Shown here: positions 36,316 through 44,956 of the stretch, one piece after another
Position numbering within the stretch: position 1 is the first letter of the stretch
Layout: each line of letters begins with the position of its first letter
Assembly: GCF_014696825.1 (NCBI RefSeq)
Contig: NZ_JACJQU010000008.1
Coordinates: 141,508-205,507, forward strand
Source of the DNA: Anabaena sphaerica FACHB-251
GTDB lineage: Bacteria; Cyanobacteriota; Cyanobacteriia; Cyanobacteriales; Nostocaceae
DNA: 64,000 nucleotides
Direction: 5' to 3'
Translations under genes and position numbers: made by a program
The notes under the pieces: model-generated
The model's database searches: none
Seen by the model: only the letters and a program-made list of their open reading frames with translations
What the model was told of the DNA's origin: nothing

Positions 36316-37269
36316 ATGAATACAAAAATCAAACCAGACTGGGCCGGACAAGGTTTACTTTCTCAGTTTGTCAATCTACTGATTAATACCAAACCTATCT
36401 ACAGTTTGATGAAACAACAAGCTAGACAAGTAATAATTAAAACAGCCGAAAAAAACGGTGTTCCTTGGCGTAAAAATTACGAGAACCTAGAAGCATCAGG
36501 AATAAAAGAAAAGCTGACAGAACTTGTTAATCCCAATGTAGTTTATCCAGATTACTACAAAGTTCCTTTTCATGCCTATAGTGAAGGTAATCTTTGCTGG
36601 AAAGCAGCTTTTGAAGCCCCCAGTGCTACCTATTCTATGGGACTACGGGTATGGGCAAAAGAGAAAATCACCTGGCAAACTGCACACCACAGATTAAGGT
36701 CAAGTTTTCACGAAGTTTTAGGCAATTACGTCACTCAAGATGTGCAAGATATTCTAGACATTGGCTGTTCAGTTGGTATTTCAACTTTAGCAATACACCG
36801 CTATTATCAACAAAAACAAAATCATCCAGTTAACACAGTGGGTTTAGATTTATCTCCCTATATGTTGAGTGTTGCTAAACAATTAGATATTGATAATGAA
36901 ATATCCCAATGGTTACACGTTCAAGCAGAAAATACAGGATTACCTAATGAGTCTTTTGACTTAATAACTCTTCAGTTTGTCACTCATGAACTTCCTGGTT
37001 TTGCGAGTAAAGCTATTTTCCAAGAAGCATTACGCTTACTCCGTACTGGTGGTTGTTTTGCTATTGTAGATAATAACCCTAAATCACCTGTAATTCAAAA
37101 TTTACCTCCTGTACTATTTACACTGATGAAAAGTACAGAACCTTGGTCTGATGAATACTATATGTTTGATATAGAAGGGACTTTACATACTGTAGGTTTT
37201 GAGGTACTAACGACCGTTTCTACTGACCCACGACACCGTGCTATAGTCGCTAAAAAACCGACTTTGTAA
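36316..37269 (+). CDS. Class I SAM-dependent methyltransferase
   Basis: This 317-residue protein has an N-terminal ~130-residue region (WAGQGLLSQFVNLLINTKPIY, YYKVPFHAYSEGNLCWKAAFE) found in a cyanobacterial methyltransferase group, then a Rossmann methyltransferase fold: motif I LDIGCSVGISTL near 152, motif II VGLDLSPYML near 175, and FDLITLQFVTHEL for motif IV. The substrate is unknown; related proteins act on small molecules. It is followed by a copy of the dispersed repeat. Confidence 0.85.
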   Translation: MNTKIKPDWAGQGLLSQFVNLLINTKPIYSLMKQQARQVIIKTAEKNGVPWRKNYENLEASGIKEKLTELVNPNVVYPDYYKVPFHAYSEGNLCWKAAFEAPSATYSMGLRVWAKEKITWQTAHHRLRSSFHEVLGNYVTQDVQDILDIGCSVGISTLAIHRYYQQKQNHPVNTVGLDLSPYMLSVAKQLDIDNEISQWLHVQAENTGLPNESFDLITLQFVTHELPGFASKAIFQEALRLLRTGGCFAIVDNNPKSPVIQNLPPVLFTLMKSTEPWSDEYYMFDIEGTLHTVGFEVLTTVSTDPRHRAIVAKKPTL

Positions 37270-37349
37270 AAGTTTAGTTAGTGGGGAAAAATTTTTATTT
37301 ATCCCTACTTTTAGCTTAACTGATTTTAAAAAACTTAGCGTTCTAACCC

Positions 37350-37384
37350 CATCCTGTAAATCCTTAAATACGGTAAATCCTGAT
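37350..37384. repeat. Dispersed repeat of the tcagaatcaggat type, shortened copy
   Basis: The segment catcctgtaaatccttaaatacggtaaatcctgat keeps the iterated aatcc pattern of the family but lacks the outer cagaatcagg end. A ggctacgccacgc palindromic repeat follows at 37387-37399. Confidence 0.55.
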
Positions 37385-37496
37385 ATGGCTACGCCACGCT
37401 ATCAGACAATTAAACATCAATTAACTTTAAATATAACGTAGTTCATTACATTTCATTACCGCACCCTACTAGCTTAATAAATATTCAATTTTTAGC

Positions 37497-37886
37497 TTAC
37501 ATCTGAAAACCCAAGCTTTTCATTAATTCCATCAAAGAAACCCCATGCAAGTTAGCCAAATCTGCTAAATATTCAAAGCGATGTGCTTGCAGTTTATCTA
37601 TCTGTTCACTCAGACGTAATAACTCTCTATACTCCTGATATGTCAGATTTTCTTCGTCTGCTTTAGCTAATAATTGATTGTAATAACTATGAGCATCACA
37701 AGAAACATCCTGATTATTTTTTAGTAAGGATTCTGCTTCATCTTTTAGCAATTTAGCAGATTTTCTTTGGGTATGCAAAATAATCACTTGAGATACAAAT
37801 TTTTCTAAATCAGGCTGGTTTAACTGCTCAACAGCCTTGAGCAATTCTTCTGAAGATAATTGAAGTTCAAGTTTGACTGTTGACAT
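37497..37886 (-). CDS. Conserved cyanobacterial protein of unknown function
   Basis: This protein is widespread in filamentous cyanobacteria. I chose ATG 37886 (MSTVKLELQLSSEELLKAVEQL), giving 129 residues, because the hydrophobic segment encoded further upstream does not resemble the family and a ggtgag ribosome-binding site precedes this ATG. The protein is helical and charged, with LTYQEYRELLRLSEQIDKLQAHRFEYLADLA and a C-terminal GVSLMELMKSLG. Homologues in other genomes are, as I recall, often next to HNH-type endonuclease genes; none is seen here. Function unknown. Confidence 0.7.
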   Translation of the reverse strand: MSTVKLELQLSSEELLKAVEQLNQPDLEKFVSQVIILHTQRKSAKLLKDEAESLLKNNQDVSCDAHSYYNQLLAKADEENLTYQEYRELLRLSEQIDKLQAHRFEYLADLANLHGVSLMELMKSLGFQM

Positions 37887-38341
37887 TGTTAAAGTCTCAC
37901 CAGCTAATTTTTTAAAATCTACCAATAGGCTGATGACAATAAGTATATATGGGAACAAGAATATGTGCAAGTCATCCTTTAAATTAAAACCAATCAAAAG
38001 GCATATCCACAGACAAAAAATGTTAATTAAAGTTAAGTTTTTATAACAAATATTAAAGTTTGCTCAGATACTTTAAAATGCTCAAGAGTTAGAGTTAGAT
38101 CCCCGACTTCTTTAAGAAGTCGGGGATCTGGCATATTTACCCGCAGGTAGTGGATATGAACTTTGACACTCCCACAGACATAACTTATACAGGAATTACG
38201 CAACTGGCATATGATTAGGGTGTGTCAGATGTCAAAAATCTCTTTATTGACAGTATTTATGCAGTCTGACGCACCCGACAAGATATGTTTGATGAGACAC
38301 TTGCGTCAGTCCTATATAGCCAAAAATTCTCTTTACAGGCA
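37887..38341. other. Spacer holding a palindromic repeat
   Basis: No gene is supported. Besides the 33-bp palindrome at 38097-38129 it holds a direct gcgtcag/gtctgac motif pair around 38218-38275 (gtcagatgtcaaaaat and cagtctgacgcaccc). The start of the flanking minus-strand gene at 37886 needs its promoter here. Confidence 0.5.
38097..38129. repeat. 33-bp palindromic repeat, perfect copy
   Basis: Fully self-complementary 15-base arms (agatccccgacttct and its complement) around tta. The best-preserved copy in the window. Confidence 0.9.
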
Positions 38342-38719
38342 TCAACCAAACCAGTTAGAAGGTTGACAACCTGGTTGAACTGTTTCACAAAGGTGGTTAC
38401 TAATCAAATCTGCTTTTGCTTGGATAATTGAAAAAATCCCTTGGTGAATCAAATTTTGTAGATATAATTGCTGTTCTAACGGATTACGAGATAACTTGTG
38501 ATTTAAAGAGCTATCTTTATGATGTTCAGTTAACAAAATCTGAGTGTCAGAAACCCTGCTATCAAAGCAAGGAAGACGATTGAACACAAAAGAAATTAGC
38601 TCTTGACGTAAATCAGGAATTGCAAAAGCCTGTTGATAAGGTTGGTATGGGTATGTATCCAACACACTTTCAATTTCACCGATGACTGATTGCTGTGTTA
38701 ACTTAACTACGGTTTTCAT
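38342..38719 (-). CDS. Cyanobacterial hypothetical protein
   Basis: I do not recognise a named family for this 125-residue protein. It opens MKTVVKLTQQSVIGEIESVLDTYPYQPYQQAFAIPD..., contains LRQELISFVFNRLPC, and ends with Cys-containing CETVQPGCQPSNWFG. Helical and soluble. The downstream 28 bp spacing to the small gene at 38747-38929 on the same strand suggests co-transcription. A ribosome-binding site (aaggagat) precedes the ATG. Function unknown. Confidence 0.65.
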   Translation of the reverse strand: MKTVVKLTQQSVIGEIESVLDTYPYQPYQQAFAIPDLRQELISFVFNRLPCFDSRVSDTQILLTEHHKDSSLNHKLSRNPLEQQLYLQNLIHQGIFSIIQAKADLISNHLCETVQPGCQPSNWFG

Positions 38720-38746
38720 GATTTATGATCTCCTTTTTAATCTAAT

Positions 38747-38929
38747 TCATGATTTGTGCAACAAAAAATTTATCTCAATAACAATTTGGTAATGATAAGC
38801 AGTGATAACCCGTTCCCGTACCATACCCGACACCCCTGATTCAATATTTGATTTTGGCAAAATATCAGAGGATTGATTGCCAATGATACTTGATGGTAAT
38901 TTATACCTATTTAAAGAATAAATTCTCAA
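38747..38929 (-). CDS. Possible small hypothetical protein
   Basis: A 60-residue reading frame (SGMVRERVITAYHYQIVIEI core) with protein-like composition, 28 bp upstream of the gene at 38342-38719 and on the same strand. I cannot assign a family. No strong ribosome-binding site. It may be a real leader gene or spurious. Confidence 0.3.
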   Translation of the reverse strand: MRIYSLNRYKLPSSIIGNQSSDILPKSNIESGVSGMVRERVITAYHYQIVIEINFLLHKS

Positions 38930-39120
38930 ATATGACTCCAGCTACTGCTTAACTACCGATGTTATAGCTATACAAGTCCAATTATTTCAAATTTACGCTA
39001 TTTAGGTAAAAAAATACATAAAACGCAGCATAAACTATTAGGGATCAATTTTAGCTACCAAAAATCATGTTAATTATGCTTAACGTGATAGTAAAGTTAA
39101 ACTCACAATATAATTTACAT

Positions 39121-39211
39121 TAGACATCTCCGGTAATTAAATGTGCGTGGTTTGAAACCCTTGTAGAGACGTTCCGGCGGAACGTCTCTAGCATATTTCC
39201 GGAGAGGTCTA
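39121..39211. mobile_element. MITE type A, 91 bp, second copy
   Basis: It starts tagacatctccgg and ends ccggagaggtcta; the ends are 13-base inverted repeats with one mismatch, inside TA boundaries. The interior is the inverse complement of 25538-25629, with only about three differences. The same palindrome centred on gttccggcggaac is present. It lies in a gene-free 450 bp spacer (38930-39386) that otherwise shows nothing. Confidence 0.78.
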
Positions 39212-39386
39212 TTACTTCTTATATACCCTGCCCATGGACATAGAAACTCTGCTGAGTTATTAAGTAAAATAACCCAAAACCTCTTGCCTATTGCTTATTG
39301 CCTTGTGACAACGGCAATTTTTAACACCCACCTACCCCCCTACTTAGTCTGTTCTGAGTTATGAATACTGGGAGTTAAAGTGTTTG

Positions 39387-40481
39387 TTAGACAGACCTCT
39401 CCAAAAAATCTAAAAAATCTCCATTTTCTGGGAGCAGATGACGCAGTTGATTGTCAATTTCATTAGCAGCAGCTAGTCCCGAAACCATTGCCCCTCCTAC
39501 CATATTTCCCCCACACCAATCACCACAACAAACCAAGGGTAGGGAAGTATTTGCAGATAAACAAGCTATATCTAAAGGAGTACGAGGAAAGGCATAACGC
39601 CAGCGATGTACTTGCATCCAGTCAGGATTTTCAAACCAGGGAAGTGCTAAATTTTGTGCTGCTTTTTGCAACATATAATTGGCTACCGATTGTAAATCTT
39701 CGGTTTCTAGATGTTGTTGAGCTAAACCCGCACTACTTTGTAACACAAAATGAGGTTGTTTTGAGTGAGTACGCTTACTACTATCGAATCCAATCCATGC
39801 TAAATCTGCATGATCATTAAAAATCAAAGCTTTCCAATCAGGTAAAGGTTGGGAGTTGGGGGAAAATCCCGCCATGACACTAATACAAGGGTGAAACTCG
39901 ACAGAATGCAACTGATCCAAAAATACAGCATCCAATAAACTTTTACCTAAAGGCGCTAATAAATCCCCTGCTTGGGGTGCAGGAATGGCTACTACGATAG
40001 CTTTGGCGTTTAATTGTTCGTTTCTTTCTAGGGTAAGACACCAAGTATTTTCTGGAGTAGGATTAATTTTAATCACGCGCTGATTTAATAAAATCTCTAA
40101 ACCTGGAGTCAGAAATTTAGCGATCGCACTCATTCCTTCTGGTGCAATATAACGCGGACTCCGTTTTGCTGGTTTAGATATACCCTCACCGGCTGAGAAT
40201 TCATAAACTATATCTGTCCAAACTTTGATAACTTGCCGATTTTGCCATAAATCCACAAATTTACTCAATAATTCACCCTTGGGCTGCAAATAACAAGCAC
40301 CATGATCCGCCCAAGTTCCCTGGACACGCCGTGTAGCAACTCTTCCCCCCACACCACGGGATTTTTCCACAACCAAAACCCCATAACCAGCTTGACGTAA
40401 CCGCTGGGCGCAGACTAAACCAGATATACCCGCACCAATAACAGTAATATCAGTAATATGAGAATTTGACATAGTTTGCAA
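39387..40481 (-). CDS. Renalase-like FAD-dependent amine oxidase
   Basis: This 364-residue flavoprotein has the FAD dinucleotide motif VIGAGISGLVCAQRLRQAGYGV near residue 14 and GRVATRRV, with a C-terminal FAD segment CCGDWCGGNMVGGAMVSGLAAANEI. This fits the renalase/NAD(P)-binding flavoprotein group common in cyanobacteria. The substrate (perhaps abnormal NAD(P)H isomers, as for renalase) is inferred. The ATG three codons downstream is an alternative start. The gene is divergent from the YaaW gene at 40560. Confidence 0.82.
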   Translation of the reverse strand: MQTMSNSHITDITVIGAGISGLVCAQRLRQAGYGVLVVEKSRGVGGRVATRRVQGTWADHGACYLQPKGELLSKFVDLWQNRQVIKVWTDIVYEFSAGEGISKPAKRSPRYIAPEGMSAIAKFLTPGLEILLNQRVIKINPTPENTWCLTLERNEQLNAKAIVVAIPAPQAGDLLAPLGKSLLDAVFLDQLHSVEFHPCISVMAGFSPNSQPLPDWKALIFNDHADLAWIGFDSSKRTHSKQPHFVLQSSAGLAQQHLETEDLQSVANYMLQKAAQNLALPWFENPDWMQVHRWRYAFPRTPLDIACLSANTSLPLVCCGDWCGGNMVGGAMVSGLAAANEIDNQLRHLLPENGDFLDFLERSV

Positions 40482-40559
40482 TTCAACCTTGACAATAACT
40501 GTTAAAAGCTAATAGTAGAATAGGGTACAGACAAGCTGCACGGAAGGGAGGCTGGGAAA

Positions 40560-41405
40560 TTGGATGAACTAAGGGCGGTATTAGAGTTAGCAACCGAAGA
40601 AGAACTACAGGACTTAACAGCAATTCTGTTTAGTCGTAAATTTAATCCCCTAGATTATGTTCACACACCCGAACCCATCGAAGTACAAAGCCAAGATCGT
40701 CAAATTTGGCTAGATGCACTAGAAGATCGCTTTCGCTTTTTAGCGGCTGATGGGATAACGGTATTACGCGGACGCACTGACCAAGTAACTTACCGACAAG
40801 CATTAATTCAAGTATGTAAGTATCTAAAAATTCCTTATGCTGACGATTTAGCAACCGTTGATTTAGAAGCAGAGGTATTTTTGCATCTTTTAGGAAAGGT
40901 CTGGAAAAAGCTGCCAAAACAAGAACAGCAAAAAATCACGACCAAGGTACAAAGTCATTTGTTAACATCAGATATTCAACAACCTTTACCCCTGTCATTA
41001 CAAAAAGATCCTTTAGGATTAATTTTCAAAGGTGGTAGTGCTTTAGCTGTCACTTCCGTGGTTCAGCCTTATGTACTTAAACAAATTGCCCGTCAATTTG
41101 CTATTCATTTAGCTACCTATCAAGTAGCCAAAGAAGCAGCAATTACAGGCACACAAGTGGCAAGCAAACAATTTCAAAGCTATGTCACAGTGCAGATGGC
41201 GCGACGGGGTATGACTGTGAATGCAGCCCGTTATAGTGCAGTACGAACAGTGTTTGCTGTTGTTGGACCAATGATGTGGGCTTGGTTTTTTGCGGATTTG
41301 GGTTGGAGAGCGATCGCTACTAACTACGGTCGCATTATTCCCACTATTTTCACCTTAGCCCAAATTCGTCTCACCCGTGCAGAAGAATGTTGGGAGCCAG
41401 CTTGA
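40560..41405 (+). CDS. YaaW family (UPF0174) protein
   Basis: This 281-residue protein begins with an alpha-helical acidic region (MDELRAVLELATEEELQDLTAILF), a hallmark of the YaaW/UPF0174 family, and has a more hydrophobic C-terminal half from residue ~230 (VFAVVGPMMWAWFFADLGW). The start is TTG; I accept it because a strong site (ggaagggagg) sits eight bases upstream and no ATG fits. Function is unknown. The 3' end overlaps the O-antigen-ligase gene by 19 bp. Confidence 0.85.
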   Translation: MDELRAVLELATEEELQDLTAILFSRKFNPLDYVHTPEPIEVQSQDRQIWLDALEDRFRFLAADGITVLRGRTDQVTYRQALIQVCKYLKIPYADDLATVDLEAEVFLHLLGKVWKKLPKQEQQKITTKVQSHLLTSDIQQPLPLSLQKDPLGLIFKGGSALAVTSVVQPYVLKQIARQFAIHLATYQVAKEAAITGTQVASKQFQSYVTVQMARRGMTVNAARYSAVRTVFAVVGPMMWAWFFADLGWRAIATNYGRIIPTIFTLAQIRLTRAEECWEPA

Positions 41406-42721
41406 ACAAAGCTTTTTATCATCCTGAACCTAGTTTGCAACCTGCGTGGAACAGTCTTCAATTTGGGTTGCTGGTCTTCCCCATCAGTCCATTTTTGGGG
41501 GCTGTAACGATATCTTTGGCATCATTAATCACTTGGGCAAAAAAATACCGTACTATTAGCCGCCGTCCCCTCCACCAAGGATTTGCAATTTTAAGTTTTT
41601 TATTGTTGATAACTACCGGGTTTGCCTCTCATAAACTAGAGGCTTTCCTGGGTTTATTCAACTTACTACCTTATTTTTTCGTATTTGCCGGATTAACGTC
41701 CCTAATTCAAACACCCGCCCAATTACGGCAAATTGCTTGGATTATGGTATTTGGTTCTTTACCTGTCGTCATCATTGGTTTTGGGCAATTATTTCTAGGC
41801 TGGACTCTCAAGCTACAATTTTTGTGGATTCTCTTAGATTGGACAGTTGCCCCTGGAGGAGAACCAGCAGGACGCATGGCTTCTGTGTTAATGCACGCCA
41901 ACACCTTAGCCGCTTATTTGGTGACAATTTTTATTTTGGGTTTAGGGTTGTGGTTAGAAAACTATCAAAAACTCAAACAAAAACTCACAGTCAAAAATTC
42001 ATCCTCACCACTCTCTTACCGCCCCATCATCTTCTTAACAATAGCGGTATTTGCTAATTTTATAGCTTTGATTTTAACCAACTCCCGTAATGGGTGGGTA
42101 ATAGCTATTGTCACCTGTTTAGCTTATGCTTTTTATCAAGGTTGGCGGCTGATTGTCGCTGGTTTTCTGAGTATTGCCACTAGCATTCTATTAGCAGCTT
42201 TTGCACCATCAGCGATCGCTCAATTTTTCCGTCGCTTCGTTCCCTATTTTATCTGGGCGCGGTTAAATGATGATATGTATCCCGATAGACCAGTAGCCTT
42301 GATGCGAAAAACCCAGTGGGAATTTGCCTGGAATTTAACTCAACAGCATCCTTTTACTGGTTGGGGTTTACGCAGTTTTAGCGGACTCTACAAAGCCCAA
42401 ATGGCAACTGACTTAGGTCATCCCCACAACCTATTTTTAATGCTATCTGCGGAAACTGGTTTAGTTACCACTTTGCTATTTTGTGGTTTACTCGCTGGGA
42501 TTATAATTACTGCTAGTCAAGTGCTGTGGCAATCAAAATCTCTAGAACCAGAAAACAGATTAATCTTTTTTAGTTATCTACTGGCTTTTATCGGTTGGAT
42601 ACTATTTAATACCGTCGATGTTACCACCTTTGATATTCGATTAAGTACCCTGTTTTGGGTATATTTAGCTGCCTTATGTGGCGTAATTTATCAATATAAA
42701 TCATTGTTGAAAAGGCAATAA
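41387..42721 (+). CDS. O-antigen ligase/polymerase family membrane protein
   Basis: This 444-residue protein has 10-12 predicted transmembrane helices and a Wzy_C-type central segment: GWGLRSFSGLYKAQMATDLGHPHNLFLMLSAETG, where the periplasmic Arg/His pattern is characteristic. The N-terminal half includes NSLQFGLLVFPISPFLG. In cyanobacteria such proteins link lipopolysaccharide or exopolysaccharide chains; an IctB-like bicarbonate role was once proposed for relatives. The start overlaps the YaaW gene by 19 bp, so the two are probably translated together. Confidence 0.82.
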   Translation: MLGASLNKAFYHPEPSLQPAWNSLQFGLLVFPISPFLGAVTISLASLITWAKKYRTISRRPLHQGFAILSFLLLITTGFASHKLEAFLGLFNLLPYFFVFAGLTSLIQTPAQLRQIAWIMVFGSLPVVIIGFGQLFLGWTLKLQFLWILLDWTVAPGGEPAGRMASVLMHANTLAAYLVTIFILGLGLWLENYQKLKQKLTVKNSSSPLSYRPIIFLTIAVFANFIALILTNSRNGWVIAIVTCLAYAFYQGWRLIVAGFLSIATSILLAAFAPSAIAQFFRRFVPYFIWARLNDDMYPDRPVALMRKTQWEFAWNLTQQHPFTGWGLRSFSGLYKAQMATDLGHPHNLFLMLSAETGLVTTLLFCGLLAGIIITASQVLWQSKSLEPENRLIFFSYLLAFIGWILFNTVDVTTFDIRLSTLFWVYLAALCGVIYQYKSLLKRQ

Positions 42722-42909
42722 GCTCATAAACTTTTGATTTGCATATCACAAAATCCTGTGGGGTAGCGGGTTTCCCGACTTGTAGCCAGTGATGTTGGGC
42801 TGGACAGTCCGCCCTAGTTATGCAAGTTAAATGTCCAGCAGCTATGGGTAAGCTGAATGCTTAAAGTACAAGCAATCTGTAAAATAGGTGTGTCCGTAAT
42901 TAAAACCTT

Positions 42910-43431
42910 ATGCCTAGTACCGCTGATTTTCTGCAATACACCCAATGGTCAGGAATTGCTACGATCTTATTTGCAGTTCTGACAATCTTGGCTTTCATTC
43001 TCAAATGGGGCTTCCGTTTTCGGCTGGTTGGTACTACAGGCTTTATGTTAGTGCTGACAGCTGGGTTATTTTCCCTGTCTTTAGTACCTCTAAGTCGGAC
43101 TGTGATTCCGGGTGCAGTGAAGTACACTTTAGTTTATGACAACGGTTCTAACCTCGCGGTAATTGCCACTAGCCCCAAGATTACCCCTACAGAATTAGAA
43201 GCAACTTTGCGCCAAGCTGCTAGTAATCTCTACTCTTATGGTCGCTTAGGAAGTAGGGGAAACAACCAACTGACAATTCGCGCCCGTACCATTATCCACC
43301 CAGAACCAGGAATTTCTGCACCAGTTTACTTGGGTGAGGTGAAAAGAACTTTGGCAACTCGTGAAGACACCCAAATGGCAGTAAAACTTTACCTCGACAA
43401 ATTCGCTCAATTGCCACAACCTACCGCTTAA
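42910..43431 (+). CDS. ycf51: Ycf51 family protein
   Basis: This 173-residue protein, DUF2518/Ycf51, has two N-terminal transmembrane helices (from TQWSGIATILFAVLTILAF and LVGTTGFMLVLTAGLFSLSLV) and a soluble C-terminal domain containing YGRLGSRGNNQLTIRAR and HPEPGISAPVYLGEV. It is retained in some plastid genomes and is conserved in cyanobacteria, but its function is unknown. Length is normal. Confidence 0.9.
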   Translation: MPSTADFLQYTQWSGIATILFAVLTILAFILKWGFRFRLVGTTGFMLVLTAGLFSLSLVPLSRTVIPGAVKYTLVYDNGSNLAVIATSPKITPTELEATLRQAASNLYSYGRLGSRGNNQLTIRARTIIHPEPGISAPVYLGEVKRTLATREDTQMAVKLYLDKFAQLPQPTA

Positions 43432-43667
43432 AAGAGATTTGGGAGTGTGGGGAAATGGGGAGAAGAATCTATTACCTCTTTCTCCATTCCCCAAACGACA
43501 TAATTTTTTAGTTACTTACAATACAAGAAAGATTATTTTTAGATTAAGATATTAAAACTTCAAAATTTTCACCATGGGCAATAGGTTGATATCGATGTGG
43601 CAACAAGAACCCTGAATCATTAGTCTAATTTTATGAAGAAATATCAAGTTTTGACATACTAGTTATT

Positions 43668-44804
43668 ATGCCTAATCAATCTTCTACTCAAACCGCGAGT
43701 TCATTATTGACACTGACAGTTGCCCCGGCTCAACTCGTCCGGGGTGCTGGTGTGTTGGGTTCCGCAGCGGTCGAAATTGCCCGGTTGGGAACTCGTCCTT
43801 TAATTGTGGCAGGAAACCGCACTCTCAGTATTAGCCAAGAAACTTTACAACCGATTTTCCAAGCGGAACAGTTAGATACTGTCACAGCTTCCTATGGTGC
43901 AGATTGCTGTGAAGCTAGTCTGAAAGCGTTACGCAAAGCAGCCAAGGAACATAAGGCAGATGTAATCATTGGTGTGGGTGGTGGTAAGGCACTGGATACA
44001 GCTAAGTTAGTCGGCCATCAATTACAATTACCAGTTGTAACAATTCCTACCTCTGCGGCTACCTGTGCGGCGTGGACTGCTTTATCAAATGTCTATTCTG
44101 AGTCAGGGGCGTTTTTGTATGATGTAGCGTTGTCTCACTGTCCTGATTTGCTGATTCTGGACTATGATTTGATTAAAACTGCACCTCAACGGACTTTAGT
44201 TGCAGGTATTGGGGATGCGATCGCTAAATGGTATGAAGCATCCGTTAGCAGTGGACACTTGCAAGATACGTTAATTATTGCCGCAGTCCAACAAGCGCGA
44301 GTTTTACGAGATATCCTGTTACAAAAATCTGCCGCAGCTTTACAATCTCCTGGTAGTGAAGTTTGGCAAGAAGTGGTGGATGCCACAGTATTACTAGCTG
44401 GTGTCATTGGTGGGTTAGGTGGCGCACAATGTCGCACTGTGGCCGCCCATGCTGTCCATAATGGTTTAACGCATATTTCTGGACATGGCAGCATTCATGG
44501 CGAAAAAGTCGCTTATGGTATTTTAGTACAACTGCGATTAGAAGAAATGCTCCAAGGTAATCAACTTGCAGACGCAGCAAGACAACAATTATTAAAGTTC
44601 TATGCAGAGATTGGACTACCCCAAAAACTAGCAGATTTGGGTTTAGGTAATCTTACTTTGGCTGAGTTACAAACAGCCGCAGAAATTACCCTAGCACCTA
44701 ATTCTGATATTCACCGTTTACCTTTTCCCGTAGTCTTGGAACATTTAATGGCCGCAATGGTTTCTACCACCGCACCACACCAATTAAAAGTTAAAAATGG
44801 GTAA
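43668..44804 (+). CDS. Iron-type alcohol/glycerol dehydrogenase
   Basis: This 378-residue protein belongs to the iron-containing alcohol dehydrogenase superfamily, glycerol dehydrogenase-like. The NAD-binding GVGGGKALDTAKL is near residue 105, and metal-binding acidic/His residues are in GIGDAIAKWYEA, VAAHAVHNGLTHI and SIHGEKVAYG. The substrate may be a small polyol or aldehyde; unproven. The downstream tandem repeat (44855-44932) and a good ribosome-binding site context separate it from the aminotransferase gene. Confidence 0.87.
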   Translation: MPNQSSTQTASSLLTLTVAPAQLVRGAGVLGSAAVEIARLGTRPLIVAGNRTLSISQETLQPIFQAEQLDTVTASYGADCCEASLKALRKAAKEHKADVIIGVGGGKALDTAKLVGHQLQLPVVTIPTSAATCAAWTALSNVYSESGAFLYDVALSHCPDLLILDYDLIKTAPQRTLVAGIGDAIAKWYEASVSSGHLQDTLIIAAVQQARVLRDILLQKSAAALQSPGSEVWQEVVDATVLLAGVIGGLGGAQCRTVAAHAVHNGLTHISGHGSIHGEKVAYGILVQLRLEEMLQGNQLADAARQQLLKFYAEIGLPQKLADLGLGNLTLAELQTAAEITLAPNSDIHRLPFPVVLEHLMAAMVSTTAPHQLKVKNG

Positions 44805-44854
44805 TTGGTAATTGGGAAGAGGCAAAAGGCAAAAGCAAAAGAAAGATAATATTT

Positions 44855-44932
44855 CTCCCCTGCTCCCCTGCTCCCCTGCTCCCCTGCTCCCCTGCTCCCC
44901 TGCTCCCCTGCTCCCCTGCTCCCCTGCTCCCC
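44855..44932. repeat. 8-bp tandem repeat (ctcccctg), 9.75 units
   Basis: Nine complete ctcccctg units and a partial tenth, without interruption. It lies between the dehydrogenase and aminotransferase genes. Such arrays vary in length between strains by slippage and can be used for typing. It has no spacers, so it is not a CRISPR array. Confidence 0.95.
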
Positions 44933-44956
44933 AATCACCTATTCCGAGGTTTTAGA

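Noticed and set aside
44855..44932. Possible CRISPR array
   Set aside because: The 8-bp units are contiguous without spacers, so it is a simple tandem repeat.
44711..44938. Minus-strand reading frame with a GEQGSRGA repeat
   Set aside because: It only translates the 8-bp tandem repeat and the complement of the dehydrogenase 3' end.
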